Below are positions 6,483 to 14,031 of a DNA stretch of 15,975 nt, in pieces. Every line of letters starts with the position of its first letter. Within the stretch, counting starts at the first letter, position 1. The position numbers were made by a program, and so were the translations under genes. The notes beneath the pieces are model-generated. The model was given only the letters and a program-made list of their open reading frames with translations. It did not search any database and had not been told where the DNA came from. The stretch is from Massilia sp. UBA2709 (GTDB taxonomy: Bacteria > Pseudomonadota > Gammaproteobacteria > Burkholderiales > Burkholderiaceae_D): assembly GCA_002354135.1 (NCBI GenBank), contig DEKZ01000165.1, positions 1 through 15,975 on the forward strand, in the 5' to 3' direction.

Positions 6483-7367
6483 ATGAGCCCACCTCGACGC
6501 TTCTCGCCTTCTATCCAGCGCCGCCATCTCGTGTTGGCGCTTGCCTCCCTGCCTTTTGCCGCAAGCGCGGCGCCGGCGACGGGCAAGGCCGACTTCGCCG
6601 CTGTCGAACGCGAGCTGAAGGGCGATCTCGGCGTGGCCGCCATCGACACCGCCACCGGACGCACGATCGGCTATCGCCAGGACCAGCGCTTCCCGCTGTG
6701 CAGCACGTTCAAGGTCGTGCTGGCGGCGGCCGTGCTGGCGCGCGAGGCCGACGAGCCCGGTTTGCTCGACCGGCGCGTGTCCTTGCCGAAGTCCGTTTTT
6801 GTCGACTGGTCGCCGATCACCGGCAAGCACGTCGACGGCGAGCTGAGCGTCGCGCAGTTATGCGCCGCGACCCTGCAATACAGCGACAACACCGCCGGCA
6901 ACATGCTGCTGCGCGAAGTGGGCGGTCCGGCCGGATTGACGCGTTATGCGCGCTCGCTCGGCGACGAGCACTTCCGGCTGGACCGCTGGGAAACCGAGCT
7001 GAATACGGCAACGCCCGGCGACGAACGGGATACCACGACGCCGCTGGCGATGGCGCGCACGCTGCAGAAGCTGTTGCTGCTGGACGGCTTGACGCCGCCG
7101 GGGCGAAACGCCTTGCGCGACTGGATGCTGGGGAACACGACGGGCGCAGCACGCATCCGTGCCGGCGTGCCGGCCGGCTGGCAGGTGGCCGACAAGACCG
7201 GCACCGGCAGCTACGGCAGCGCCAGCGATATCGCGGTGATCTACCCACCGGGCAAGGCGCCGATCGTGCTGGCCATCTACACGCGGCAGTCGGAAAAAAA
7301 CGCCAGCGCGCGCAATGATATTATTGCCGAAGCGGCAAGAATCGCCGTCAGCGCCTGCGCATCATGA
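6483..7367 (+). CDS. bla: Class A (serine) beta-lactamase
   Basis: This 294-residue protein has the complete class A active site: S74-T-F-K77 (Ambler S70-K73), S134-D135-N136 (SDN loop), E170 in WETELN (E166 omega loop) and K238-T-G240 (KTG triad). It should hydrolyse penicillins and related drugs in the periplasm. A Cys (C73) precedes the nucleophile, but the residue after KTGTG is Ser, so the Cys69-Cys238 disulfide of KPC-type carbapenemases is not formed. Trp at the tip loop (VDWSPIT) replaces the common Tyr105. The N-terminus has twin arginines (QRRHLVLALASLPFAASA), so Tat export is possible, though Sec cannot be excluded. The start is set by AAAGGA at 6472-6477, six bases before the ATG at 6483; an ATG at 6465 is less likely. 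No ampR-type regulator is adjacent. Exact spectrum cannot be read from sequence. Confidence 0.92.
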   Translation: MSPPRRFSPSIQRRHLVLALASLPFAASAAPATGKADFAAVERELKGDLGVAAIDTATGRTIGYRQDQRFPLCSTFKVVLAAAVLAREADEPGLLDRRVSLPKSVFVDWSPITGKHVDGELSVAQLCAATLQYSDNTAGNMLLREVGGPAGLTRYARSLGDEHFRLDRWETELNTATPGDERDTTTPLAMARTLQKLLLLDGLTPPGRNALRDWMLGNTTGAARIRAGVPAGWQVADKTGTGSYGSASDIAVIYPPGKAPIVLAIYTRQSEKNASARNDIIAEAARIAVSACAS

Positions 7368-7425
7368 GCCCCTCGGAAACCCGGACAATGCGGGCGAATG
7401 ACAGGGCATCCGAAAGCGAGGGGAA

Positions 7426-8286
7426 ATGAAACGTTCGTCAGCAGGATGGGGCAGCGGCCTGATCGGGGTCATCATATTCAGTGGCTCGCTACCCGCGACC
7501 CGCGTTGCCGTTGTCGATTTCTCCCCGATGTTCCTCACCTCCGCGCGCGCCGTGATCGCCGCCTTGCTCGGGGCGATTTTCCTGGTCGTGCTTCGCCAGA
7601 CGCTGCCGTCGAAGAAGGAAATCGTTCCGCTGCTGCTTGTCTCCGTCGGCGTGGTCCTTGGCTTTCCGCTCCTGACCGGATTCGCGCTCCAGCACATCAC
7701 TGCGGCACATTCCATCGTCTTCGTCGGACTATTGCCCCTGGCCACCGCCATCTTCGGTGTCCTGCGCGGCGGCGAGCGTCCCAAGCCGGCATTCTGGGCA
7801 TTTTCCATCGTCGGCGCAGCAACGGTGGCCGGCTTCGCGCTCGCCACCAGCGACGGGGGCTCCATGATCGGCAATGCGCTGATGGTGGCCGCCGTCCTGC
7901 TTTGCGGGCTGGGTTATGCGGAGGGCGCGGCGCTTTCACGCCGGCTCGGCGGATGGCAGGTCATCTCCTGGGCACTGTTGGTGTCGCTGCCGGCGATGGC
8001 AATCATTGCCATGTTCACCGCACCCGTCGCCTGGAGTTCGGTTGGCGTGCCGGCCTGGGCCAGCCTGGCCTACGTGTCGATCTTCAGCATGCTGGTTGGC
8101 TTCGTCTTCTGGTATCGCGGCCTTGCACTGGGCGGCATCGCCAGGGTCGGCCAATTGCAGCTCCTGCAACCCTTCTTCGGCCTGGTACTGGCGGCGGTAT
8201 TCCTGGGCGAGCCGATCTCGTGGGGCATGATCGCCTCGACGCTTGTCGTCGTACTGTGCGTTGCCGGCGCCAAGCGTTTCACGTAG
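7426..8286 (+). CDS. EamA/DMT family transporter
   Basis: This 286-residue inner-membrane protein has about ten membrane helices in two EamA repeats (about 10-137 and 150-283). The first repeat begins GVIIFSGSLPATRVAV and has FLTSARAVIAALLGA. The second ends in QLLQPFFGLVLAAVFLGEPI, the typical EamA signature before the last helix. DMT proteins export amino acids, metabolites or drugs, and the substrate is not predictable here. AGGGG sits 3 bases before the ATG. Codon choice looks slightly less G/C-biased than in the flanking genes, which may mean separate ancestry but is a weak signal. The gap to the beta-lactamase is 58 bp, so cotranscription is possible, and both may serve small-molecule defence. 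Confidence 0.88.
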   Translation: MKRSSAGWGSGLIGVIIFSGSLPATRVAVVDFSPMFLTSARAVIAALLGAIFLVVLRQTLPSKKEIVPLLLVSVGVVLGFPLLTGFALQHITAAHSIVFVGLLPLATAIFGVLRGGERPKPAFWAFSIVGAATVAGFALATSDGGSMIGNALMVAAVLLCGLGYAEGAALSRRLGGWQVISWALLVSLPAMAIIAMFTAPVAWSSVGVPAWASLAYVSIFSMLVGFVFWYRGLALGGIARVGQLQLLQPFFGLVLAAVFLGEPISWGMIASTLVVVLCVAGAKRFT

Positions 8287-8366
8287 AGCGGCTGCCAGCG
8301 CCATCCGGCCAGTGCGGCTAGAATCTGGTCAGGCATGCAAGCCAACCCGAATCCAAGGAGAAATCG

Positions 8367-9215
8367 ATGACCGACCAGCAGAAGCACGGCGTATACGAAC
8401 CGCCGAAAGTCTGGACCCCGACCGCTTCCGGCGGCAACTTCGCCAACATCAACCGGCCGGTGGCCGGCCCCACCCACGAGCAGGAGCTGCCGGTCGGCAA
8501 ACACCCGCTGCAACTGTATTCGCTGGCCACGCCGAACGGCGTCAAGGTCACGATCATGCTCGAAGAGCTGCTGGCCCTGGGCCACACGGGCGCCGAGTAC
8601 GACGCCTGGCTCATCAAGATCAACGAGGGCGCCCAGTTCTCCAGCGGCTTCGTGGCCGCCAACCCGAACTCGAAGATCCCGGCCCTGGTCGACCGCAGCG
8701 GCGAGAAACCGCTGCGCGTGTTCGAATCGGGCTCGATCCTGCTGTACCTGGCCGAGAAGTTCGGCGCCTTCCTGCCGAAGCACATCGCGGCGCGCACCGA
8801 AACCCTGAACTGGCTGTTCTGGCAGATGGGCTCGGCGCCTTTCGTGGGCGGCGGTTTCGGCCACTTCTACGCCTACGCGCCGGAAAAATACGAATACCCG
8901 ATCAACCGCTATGCGATGGAAACCAAGCGCCAGCTCGACGTGCTCGACCGCCAGCTCGCCGAACACCGCTACGTGGCGGGCGACGAGTACACCATCGCCG
9001 ACATGGCGATCTGGCCCTGGTACGGCCAACTGGTGCTGGGCCACCTCTACAATGCCGGCGAATTCCTCTCGGTGCACGAATACAAGCACGTGCGCCGCTG
9101 GGCCGACGAAATCGCCGCGCGTCCGGCCGTGGTCCGCGGGCGCAAGGTCAACCGCGTGTTCGGCAACCCGGAAGACCAGGTGCCGGAGCGCCACGACGCG
9201 TCCGACCTGGGCTGA
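8367..9215 (+). CDS. yghU: YghU-like glutathione S-transferase (disulfide-bond reductase type)
   Basis: This 282-residue protein follows Escherichia coli YghU almost end to end as I remember it: NFANINRPVAGPTHE (24-38), LPVGKHPLQLYSL (41-53), TPNGVKVTIMLEELLALG (55-72), NPNSKIPAL (99-107) with the cis-proline, RVFESGSILLYLAEKFG (117-133), GGGFGHFYAYAP and VAGDEYTIADMAIWPWYGQ. YghU proteins bind glutathione disulfide or two glutathiones and reduce organic hydroperoxides and disulfides in the cytosol. Both the thioredoxin-like N-domain and the helical C-domain are complete, ending RHDASDLG. A strong AAGGAG lies 7 bases before the ATG. A TAGAAT at 8319-8324 could be its -10. A small GC hairpin follows the stop. 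Confidence 0.94.
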   Translation: MTDQQKHGVYEPPKVWTPTASGGNFANINRPVAGPTHEQELPVGKHPLQLYSLATPNGVKVTIMLEELLALGHTGAEYDAWLIKINEGAQFSSGFVAANPNSKIPALVDRSGEKPLRVFESGSILLYLAEKFGAFLPKHIAARTETLNWLFWQMGSAPFVGGGFGHFYAYAPEKYEYPINRYAMETKRQLDVLDRQLAEHRYVAGDEYTIADMAIWPWYGQLVLGHLYNAGEFLSVHEYKHVRRWADEIAARPAVVRGRKVNRVFGNPEDQVPERHDASDLG

Positions 9216-9220
9216 TCCGC

Positions 9221-9242
9221 CCCGCCCTGCGCGGCGGGTTCT
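9221..9242 (+). terminator. Short GC hairpin after yghU
   Basis: CCCGCC (9221-9226) pairs with GGCGGG (9233-9238) around a 6-base loop, then TTCT follows. It begins 6 bases after the yghU stop codon. The stem is short and the T run is brief, so it is a weak intrinsic terminator at best. Confidence 0.45.
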
Positions 9243-9497
9243 GGAGCGCCTGACCAAACCGTTCGACACACCGCCAACAGAGGCGCGAGCAGGCAAGCGC
9301 AAGGAATGCCTGCTCGTCGTCCGTATCGGATGCGCAGTCTGCGAAACCGGCGTGGTCAAGCCCGACGTGCTCTCGCACAGGTCGGCAATCGACCCGCGGC
9401 AGACATTCGTGTTGTCCATTGCTGAGCCTGCAACCGCCCGGTAGGCGCAACCAGCGTCAGGTAAAATTACCCAATGTAAATTCTTCGGGAGCCTGCC
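9243..9497. other. Intergenic stretch before the amidohydrolase, with one stem-loop
   Basis: No coding frame here looks real on either strand; readable frames of 60-100 codons lack a ribosome site and family motifs. One clear structure is a perfect 10-bp inverted repeat, CGAGCAGGCA (9286-9295) and TGCCTGCTCG (9307-9316), with an 11-base loop. Nearer the amidohydrolase, GGTAAAATTACC (9460-9471) is a short palindrome holding a TAAAAT -10-like hexamer about 30 bases before the start. Confidence 0.4.
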
Positions 9498-10937
9498 TTG
9501 CCTTCAATGAAACCACTCGTCACGGCCATGCTGGTCGCAGGCGTACTCGCTGGGGCGCAGGCCGCCGACAAGATCGCCGTCGACGTGGCGCTGACCCAGG
9601 CCACGCTGATCGACGTCGCCAGCGGGACCCGCAGCGAGGGGCAAACCGTGCTCTTGAAAGGCGACACCATCGTCGCCGTGGTCAAGGACGCGGAACTGAA
9701 GCGCTACGCTCCCAGGCAGACCATTACCTTGCCGGGTAAATACCTGATGCCTGGCTTGTGGGACACGCACGTCCACTTCGGCGGGGGCGAAGCGCTCATC
9801 GAAGAAAACAAGCAACTGCTTCCTCTCTATCTCGCGCACGGCATCACGACGGTACGCGACTGCGCGGGCGACCTGGCCGCGACCGTGCTTGCATGGCGCC
9901 AGCAGATTGCCGATGGCAAGCTGGCCGGCCCGACCATCTTCACTTCCGGGCCGAAGCTCGAAGGACGCAAGCCGATGTGGAAAGGGACGATCGAAGTCGG
10001 CTCGCCTGGCGAGGTCGGCAAGGCCCTGGACACGCTCCAGGCCATGAACGTCGATTTCGTGAAGATCACCGAGAACACGATCACCCCGGACACCTACCTG
10101 GAGGCGCTGCGCCAGGCCAGGGCGCGCGGCATGCGCACCTCGGGCCACCTGCCGGGCCAGGTCCCGCTGGCGCGCGCCTTCGAGGCCGGACTGGGCACGG
10201 TCGAACACCAGAGCTACCTGCTGCGCGCCACCACGCCGCGCGAAGCCGAACTGGTGCAGCAGGTCGTGGCCGGCAAGCTGACCGGACGCGAAGTCATGCG
10301 GCTCAGCCTGGAGAGCTACGACGAGGCGACCGCGCGCCGCGCTTTCCGCCACATGGCTGCGCAGGGCACGGCGGTCGTGCCAACCCTGTGGGGATCGCGC
10401 ATCACAGCTTACCTGGACCAGGAAAGCCACCACGGCGACGACTTCCTGAAATACATCGGAACGGGCCTGCGCGCGACCTATGCGTGGCGTGTCCAGCGCG
10501 CCGCGCAGGACGGGCCCGAGGCGGTCGCGCTGCGCCATGCCCTCTTCGAGAAATCGGCCCAGCTCCTGCCGCTGCTGGCGCAGGAGGGCGTGAGCATCAT
10601 CGCCGGCACCGACGCAGGCTTCCTCAATTCGTTCAACTATCCGGGGCAAGCGCTGCACGACGAGATTGCCCTGTTCGTGCGCTATGGCCTGACGCCCCAG
10701 CAAGCCTTGCAAAGCGCCGTGGTGAACGGGCCGCGCTTCCTCAGCAAGCTGGATCGCTACGGCAGCATCCAGGAGGGAAAGGCGGCTGATTTGCTCGTCC
10801 TGAATGCCGACCCGCTGGCCGATATCGGGGCCACCCGCAAGATCCGCATGGTCGTCAGCCGCGGCGAAGTCCATGACCGCGCGCGTCTTGATCGCATGCT
10901 CGAGGATACGCGCCGCAAGGTGGCGGGGGATCAGTGA
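9498..10937 (+). CDS. Secreted amidohydrolase family protein (imidazolonepropionase-like)
   Basis: This 479-residue TIM-barrel metallohydrolase carries an N-terminal signal peptide (MKPLVTAMLVAGVLAGAQA, cleavage before ADK), so it acts in the periplasm or outside. The metal site is visible: H91 and H93 in DTHVHF, K189 in DFVKI (likely carboxylated lysine), H217 in SGHLPG, H237 in VEHQS and D372 in AGTDAGF. The barrel is flanked by the usual beta-sandwich, with LPGKYLMPGLWD before it and EGKAADLLVLNADPL after it. Relatives hydrolyse cyclic amides or peptides such as X-Pro dipeptides; the substrate is not assignable. GGGAG at 9487-9491 is six bases from TTG (9498) and fifteen from ATG (9507), so TTG is the better start by spacing. 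It converges with the diguanylate cyclase gene, with 37 bp between. Confidence 0.88.
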   Translation: MPSMKPLVTAMLVAGVLAGAQAADKIAVDVALTQATLIDVASGTRSEGQTVLLKGDTIVAVVKDAELKRYAPRQTITLPGKYLMPGLWDTHVHFGGGEALIEENKQLLPLYLAHGITTVRDCAGDLAATVLAWRQQIADGKLAGPTIFTSGPKLEGRKPMWKGTIEVGSPGEVGKALDTLQAMNVDFVKITENTITPDTYLEALRQARARGMRTSGHLPGQVPLARAFEAGLGTVEHQSYLLRATTPREAELVQQVVAGKLTGREVMRLSLESYDEATARRAFRHMAAQGTAVVPTLWGSRITAYLDQESHHGDDFLKYIGTGLRATYAWRVQRAAQDGPEAVALRHALFEKSAQLLPLLAQEGVSIIAGTDAGFLNSFNYPGQALHDEIALFVRYGLTPQQALQSAVVNGPRFLSKLDRYGSIQEGKAADLLVLNADPLADIGATRKIRMVVSRGEVHDRARLDRMLEDTRRKVAGDQ

Positions 10938-10974
10938 GACAGGACGGCGACCTGCCCGCGCTTGCCCGCAGGGC

Positions 10975-13842
10975 TCAATCGGCCTGCTTGAGGGCGCAGC
11001 GGCCGCGGCCCTCCTTCTTGGCATTGTAGAGGGCCGCGTCCGCGGCGGCGCCGAGGCCTTCCGCGTCGACGCCCGCCGACGCGCTGCAGGCCAGGCCGAT
11101 GCTGGTCGAGACCATCCGCTCGCCCTGCTCCAGGACCATGGGCCGCTCGAAGGCTTCCAGGATCTTCGCCGCCACGAGCAGCGCTTCCTCGGCCGACTTC
11201 ACCCCTTCCAGGATCACCGTGAACTCGTCGCCCGCAAGGCGGCAGACGGTATCGGTGGCGCGCACCGCGGCTTTCACGCGCTGCCCGAATTCGTGCAGGA
11301 CGGCGTCGCCGGCGGCATGGCCCAGGGTGTCGTTGACCTGCTTGAAATGGTCGACGTCGAGGTACATCAGCGCGAGGGGCAGGCCGCCGCGGCGGGCGCG
11401 GCGCAGCGCCTCCTCGAGCCGCTCGCCATAGCTGCGCCGGTTCGGCAGGCCGGTCAGCAGGTCGATGCGGGCCAGCCGGTTCAGCTCTTCCTCGTGGCGC
11501 TTGGCCGCCGACACGTCGGCGCTCAAGGCATACACGCCGCGGCAGCTTCCGTCCTGGACATCGGGAATGGCGGTGACCTCGACGGTCCGCGGGCCGTCCG
11601 GGCCCGGCATGCGCGTCTCGAAGCGCACGGTCTCGCCCTCCAGGCTCCTGCGCAGGAAAGCCGCGTCGCGCGCGTACAGCTCCTCGCCCAGCGCCTCCTT
11701 CACGGTCTTGCCGACGATCTCCGCCACCGGCACGCCGTACCACTTCTCGTAGGTCGCGTTCACGAACCGGTAGCGCTCCTCGCGATCGATGTAGGCGATC
11801 AGCACCGGCAGGTTATCGGTGATGGTGCGCAGGTTGCGCTCGCTCGCCTCCAGGCGGCGCGCCGATTCGCGCAGCTCCGTCACGTCCTTCAGGGCGATCA
11901 CCGCGCCGATGTTGCTGCCGTCTGCGGCATGCAGGGCGCGCCCGCTGGCGAACACCGTGCGCGGCGCGCCGCCCTCCTGGCGCTGGACGACGACCTCGGC
12001 GTTCTCCACCAGCTCCCCGGCCAGCGCCCGGCTGAGGGGCGTTTGCCCGGCCGGAATCGGCGTCTTGCCGTCCGCCGCCAGCAGCTGGTAATGGCGGCCG
12101 CGCTCGCCGAGCGTGGCGGCGCCGGGCGGCAGGCCGTTGATCTCGCGCGCCGCGCGGTTCAACAGGGTAACCCTGCCCTCGCGCGAGCAGACCACCACGC
12201 CGACATCGATGGAGTCGAGCACCACATCGAGCAGTTCGCGCTCGCGCGCCAGTTCGTCCTCGATGCGCTTTCTCTCCGAGATGTCCTGCATGAAGGTGCC
12301 GAAGAAATGGGTCGCGCCGTCGTTGACCAGGCCGATCGTCATCTCGACCGGGAACTCCTCGCCGTTGCGGCGCCGGGCGACCAGCTGCAGGCGCTTGCCG
12401 ACCACGCCGGTGCTGCCGGCGATCGAGAAGCGCTCGATGCCGCGGTCGTGGGCTGCGCGATAGCGCGGCGGAATGATGACGTCCGACACGCTGCGGCCCA
12501 GGACCTCGCCGCGGGTCCAGCCGAAGATCTGCTCGGCGCGCGGATTCCAGTCGATGATGCGCCCGGCCGCGTCGACGCCGACGAAAGCGTCGAGCGCGGT
12601 ATCGAGGATCGCCCGGATGCGCCGCTTGCCGGCGTCGCTGGCCGCCACCGCCGCCTCCAGCGCCATCGTCCTTTCCTGCACCCGCGTCTCGAGGGTCGCA
12701 TTCAGCTCGCGCAAGCCCTGCTCGTTCGCGCGCTGCTTGGCCAGCAGGGCGTCCAGGGCGCTGTGCAGGATCTGCACTTCGGCCAGCCGGCTGCGCACCG
12801 GCGCGATCTCGTGCGCGCGGCCTTCACGCAAATTGTCGGCCTGCTCGGTGATGATGCGCAGCGGCCGGGTCACGGTCCGCGCGAGCGCCCAGACCGCAAG
12901 ACCTGCCAGCAGGGACGAGACCAGCCCGCCCCACAGGATCTTCTTTTTCAGGGCCTCGACCGGCCGGTAGGCGTCGTCCAGCGGCTGGCGCACCACGACC
13001 AGCCAGCCCAGTCCCGGATAGATCTTGTAACCGCGGCTGGGGCTGTAGCCCACCAGGTAGCGCCGTCCGTCCGGCCAGGTTTCGATCGCCGAACCGCTGG
13101 CGCCCTGCCGGGCCTGCCGTACGCTTTCCAGGTCCAGCACCTTGTCGGCATAGGCCTTTGGCCCCAGCAGCACCGAACCGCTGCGGCTCAGGATCAGCGT
13201 ATCGACGGCCCTGCGCTCGGCCAGCGGACGCAGCACCGAGCGCTCGATATCGGCGGCCCATTCCCAGCTCAGGTGGGCAGCAAGCACGCCCTCGATCTCG
13301 CCGTTCTTGCCGCGGAAGAGAAAGGCGATGTCGAAGAAGCGCAGCGGCTCCCTGCCCGGGTTCGGCAGGAGCTTGGCCAGCAGCACCGCTTCGTGGACAT
13401 CGTGCAGGTGCTGGCCCTTGCCGGCGGCGGCGAACCAGGGCCGGCGCGAAACGTCGAGGTTCTCCAGCAGGCCGCGGCTCGCAACCTGCACCTTGCCGCT
13501 CTTGTCGGTCAGGCCGATCCAGGCATAGTGGGGATAGGTCGCCTGCATACTGTCGAGCATGGCGCGCTTGAGGGCGGCGGGCGCCTCGCGGTCGGTGATC
13601 TCGTGGCGCTCGGCCATCAGCTTCACCTCGCGGTAGCGCTCGAACATGCCCTGGTCGAGCTTGTCGGTGGTCTGGAAGGCCAGTTCGGCCAGGCTGCGCC
13701 CGATGTCCGCTTCGGCCTGCCGGGCCGAGGTGTGGCCGACCAGTTGCAGCGTCACGAAGGTGAGCAGCAGCATGGCGGCGGCCATGACGAAGGCCAACGA
13801 GGGCGCCAGCGCGATACGGTGGAAGCGAAGCTGTAAAGACAT
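10975..13842 (-). CDS. Membrane diguanylate cyclase: dCache-HAMP-PAS-PAS-PAS-GGDEF
   Basis: This 955-residue inner-membrane sensor makes c-di-GMP. Order of parts: membrane helix 1 (about 9-36), periplasmic dCache-like sensor (about 40-300, with DVSRRPWFAAAGKG and WLVVVRQPLDDAY), helix 2 (about 302-325), HAMP and coiled coil (326-405), PAS1 (about 408-525), PAS2 (about 535-660), PAS3 (about 668-785) and GGDEF (787-955). The catalytic signature is AGDEF (870-874), an accepted active variant. An RxxD inhibitory site (R861-D864) lies five residues before it, so product feedback is expected. D829, N837 and D838 fit metal and GTP binding. There is no EAL domain. The ATG at 13842 is preferred; an upstream TTG at 13869 would add nine residues. 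The cache ligand is unknown. It is divergent from the histidine kinase. Confidence 0.92.
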   Translation of the reverse strand: MSLQLRFHRIALAPSLAFVMAAAMLLLTFVTLQLVGHTSARQAEADIGRSLAELAFQTTDKLDQGMFERYREVKLMAERHEITDREAPAALKRAMLDSMQATYPHYAWIGLTDKSGKVQVASRGLLENLDVSRRPWFAAAGKGQHLHDVHEAVLLAKLLPNPGREPLRFFDIAFLFRGKNGEIEGVLAAHLSWEWAADIERSVLRPLAERRAVDTLILSRSGSVLLGPKAYADKVLDLESVRQARQGASGSAIETWPDGRRYLVGYSPSRGYKIYPGLGWLVVVRQPLDDAYRPVEALKKKILWGGLVSSLLAGLAVWALARTVTRPLRIITEQADNLREGRAHEIAPVRSRLAEVQILHSALDALLAKQRANEQGLRELNATLETRVQERTMALEAAVAASDAGKRRIRAILDTALDAFVGVDAAGRIIDWNPRAEQIFGWTRGEVLGRSVSDVIIPPRYRAAHDRGIERFSIAGSTGVVGKRLQLVARRRNGEEFPVEMTIGLVNDGATHFFGTFMQDISERKRIEDELARERELLDVVLDSIDVGVVVCSREGRVTLLNRAAREINGLPPGAATLGERGRHYQLLAADGKTPIPAGQTPLSRALAGELVENAEVVVQRQEGGAPRTVFASGRALHAADGSNIGAVIALKDVTELRESARRLEASERNLRTITDNLPVLIAYIDREERYRFVNATYEKWYGVPVAEIVGKTVKEALGEELYARDAAFLRRSLEGETVRFETRMPGPDGPRTVEVTAIPDVQDGSCRGVYALSADVSAAKRHEEELNRLARIDLLTGLPNRRSYGERLEEALRRARRGGLPLALMYLDVDHFKQVNDTLGHAAGDAVLHEFGQRVKAAVRATDTVCRLAGDEFTVILEGVKSAEEALLVAAKILEAFERPMVLEQGERMVSTSIGLACSASAGVDAEGLGAAADAALYNAKKEGRGRCALKQAD

Positions 13843-14031
13843 GGGCTCGGAACCTGGCGAAGATTGCAACCCAGAATCGTAACACGTGGTTCATGCCGGT
13901 CAACTCCTGATGGTCAAGCAGCGCATGCATGCCAGATTCCGGTGTTCGATACGGCAAGGTGACGATGCCGGGCGCCCCATGCCTGTACAATCGTCACCAA
14001 TGCCGACGAGCAATCCACGCGCCACCACACC
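13843..14031. promoter_or_regulatory. Shared control region between diguanylate cyclase and histidine kinase
   Basis: This is a 189-bp divergent gap. Toward the kinase, TACAAT (13986-13991) is a good -10 match, about 40 bases before the kinase ATG, with no clear -35. A perfect 10-bp palindrome, GCATGCATGC, lies at 13923-13932 and could be a binding site or chance. I see no clear promoter toward the cyclase. Confidence 0.35.

Noticed and set aside
6483..9215. Acquired resistance island (beta-lactamase, exporter, glutathione transferase)
   Set aside because: There is no transposase, integron site or flanking repeat, and GC content is continuous with the flanks. A resident cluster is simpler.
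9148..9450. Possible 100-codon leftward gene in the gap after yghU
   Set aside because: It overlaps the yghU end, has no ribosome site or known motif, and has a Cys/Arg-rich composition unlike real genes here.
10938..10974. CCTGC/GCAGG inverted repeat as a bidirectional terminator between convergent genes
   Set aside because: The stem is only 5 bp with a 12-base loop and no T run on either side.
10804..13836. 1010-codon rightward open frame
   Set aside because: It lies antisense to the diguanylate cyclase, whose PAS and GGDEF motifs are unmistakable. The rightward product shows no motif.
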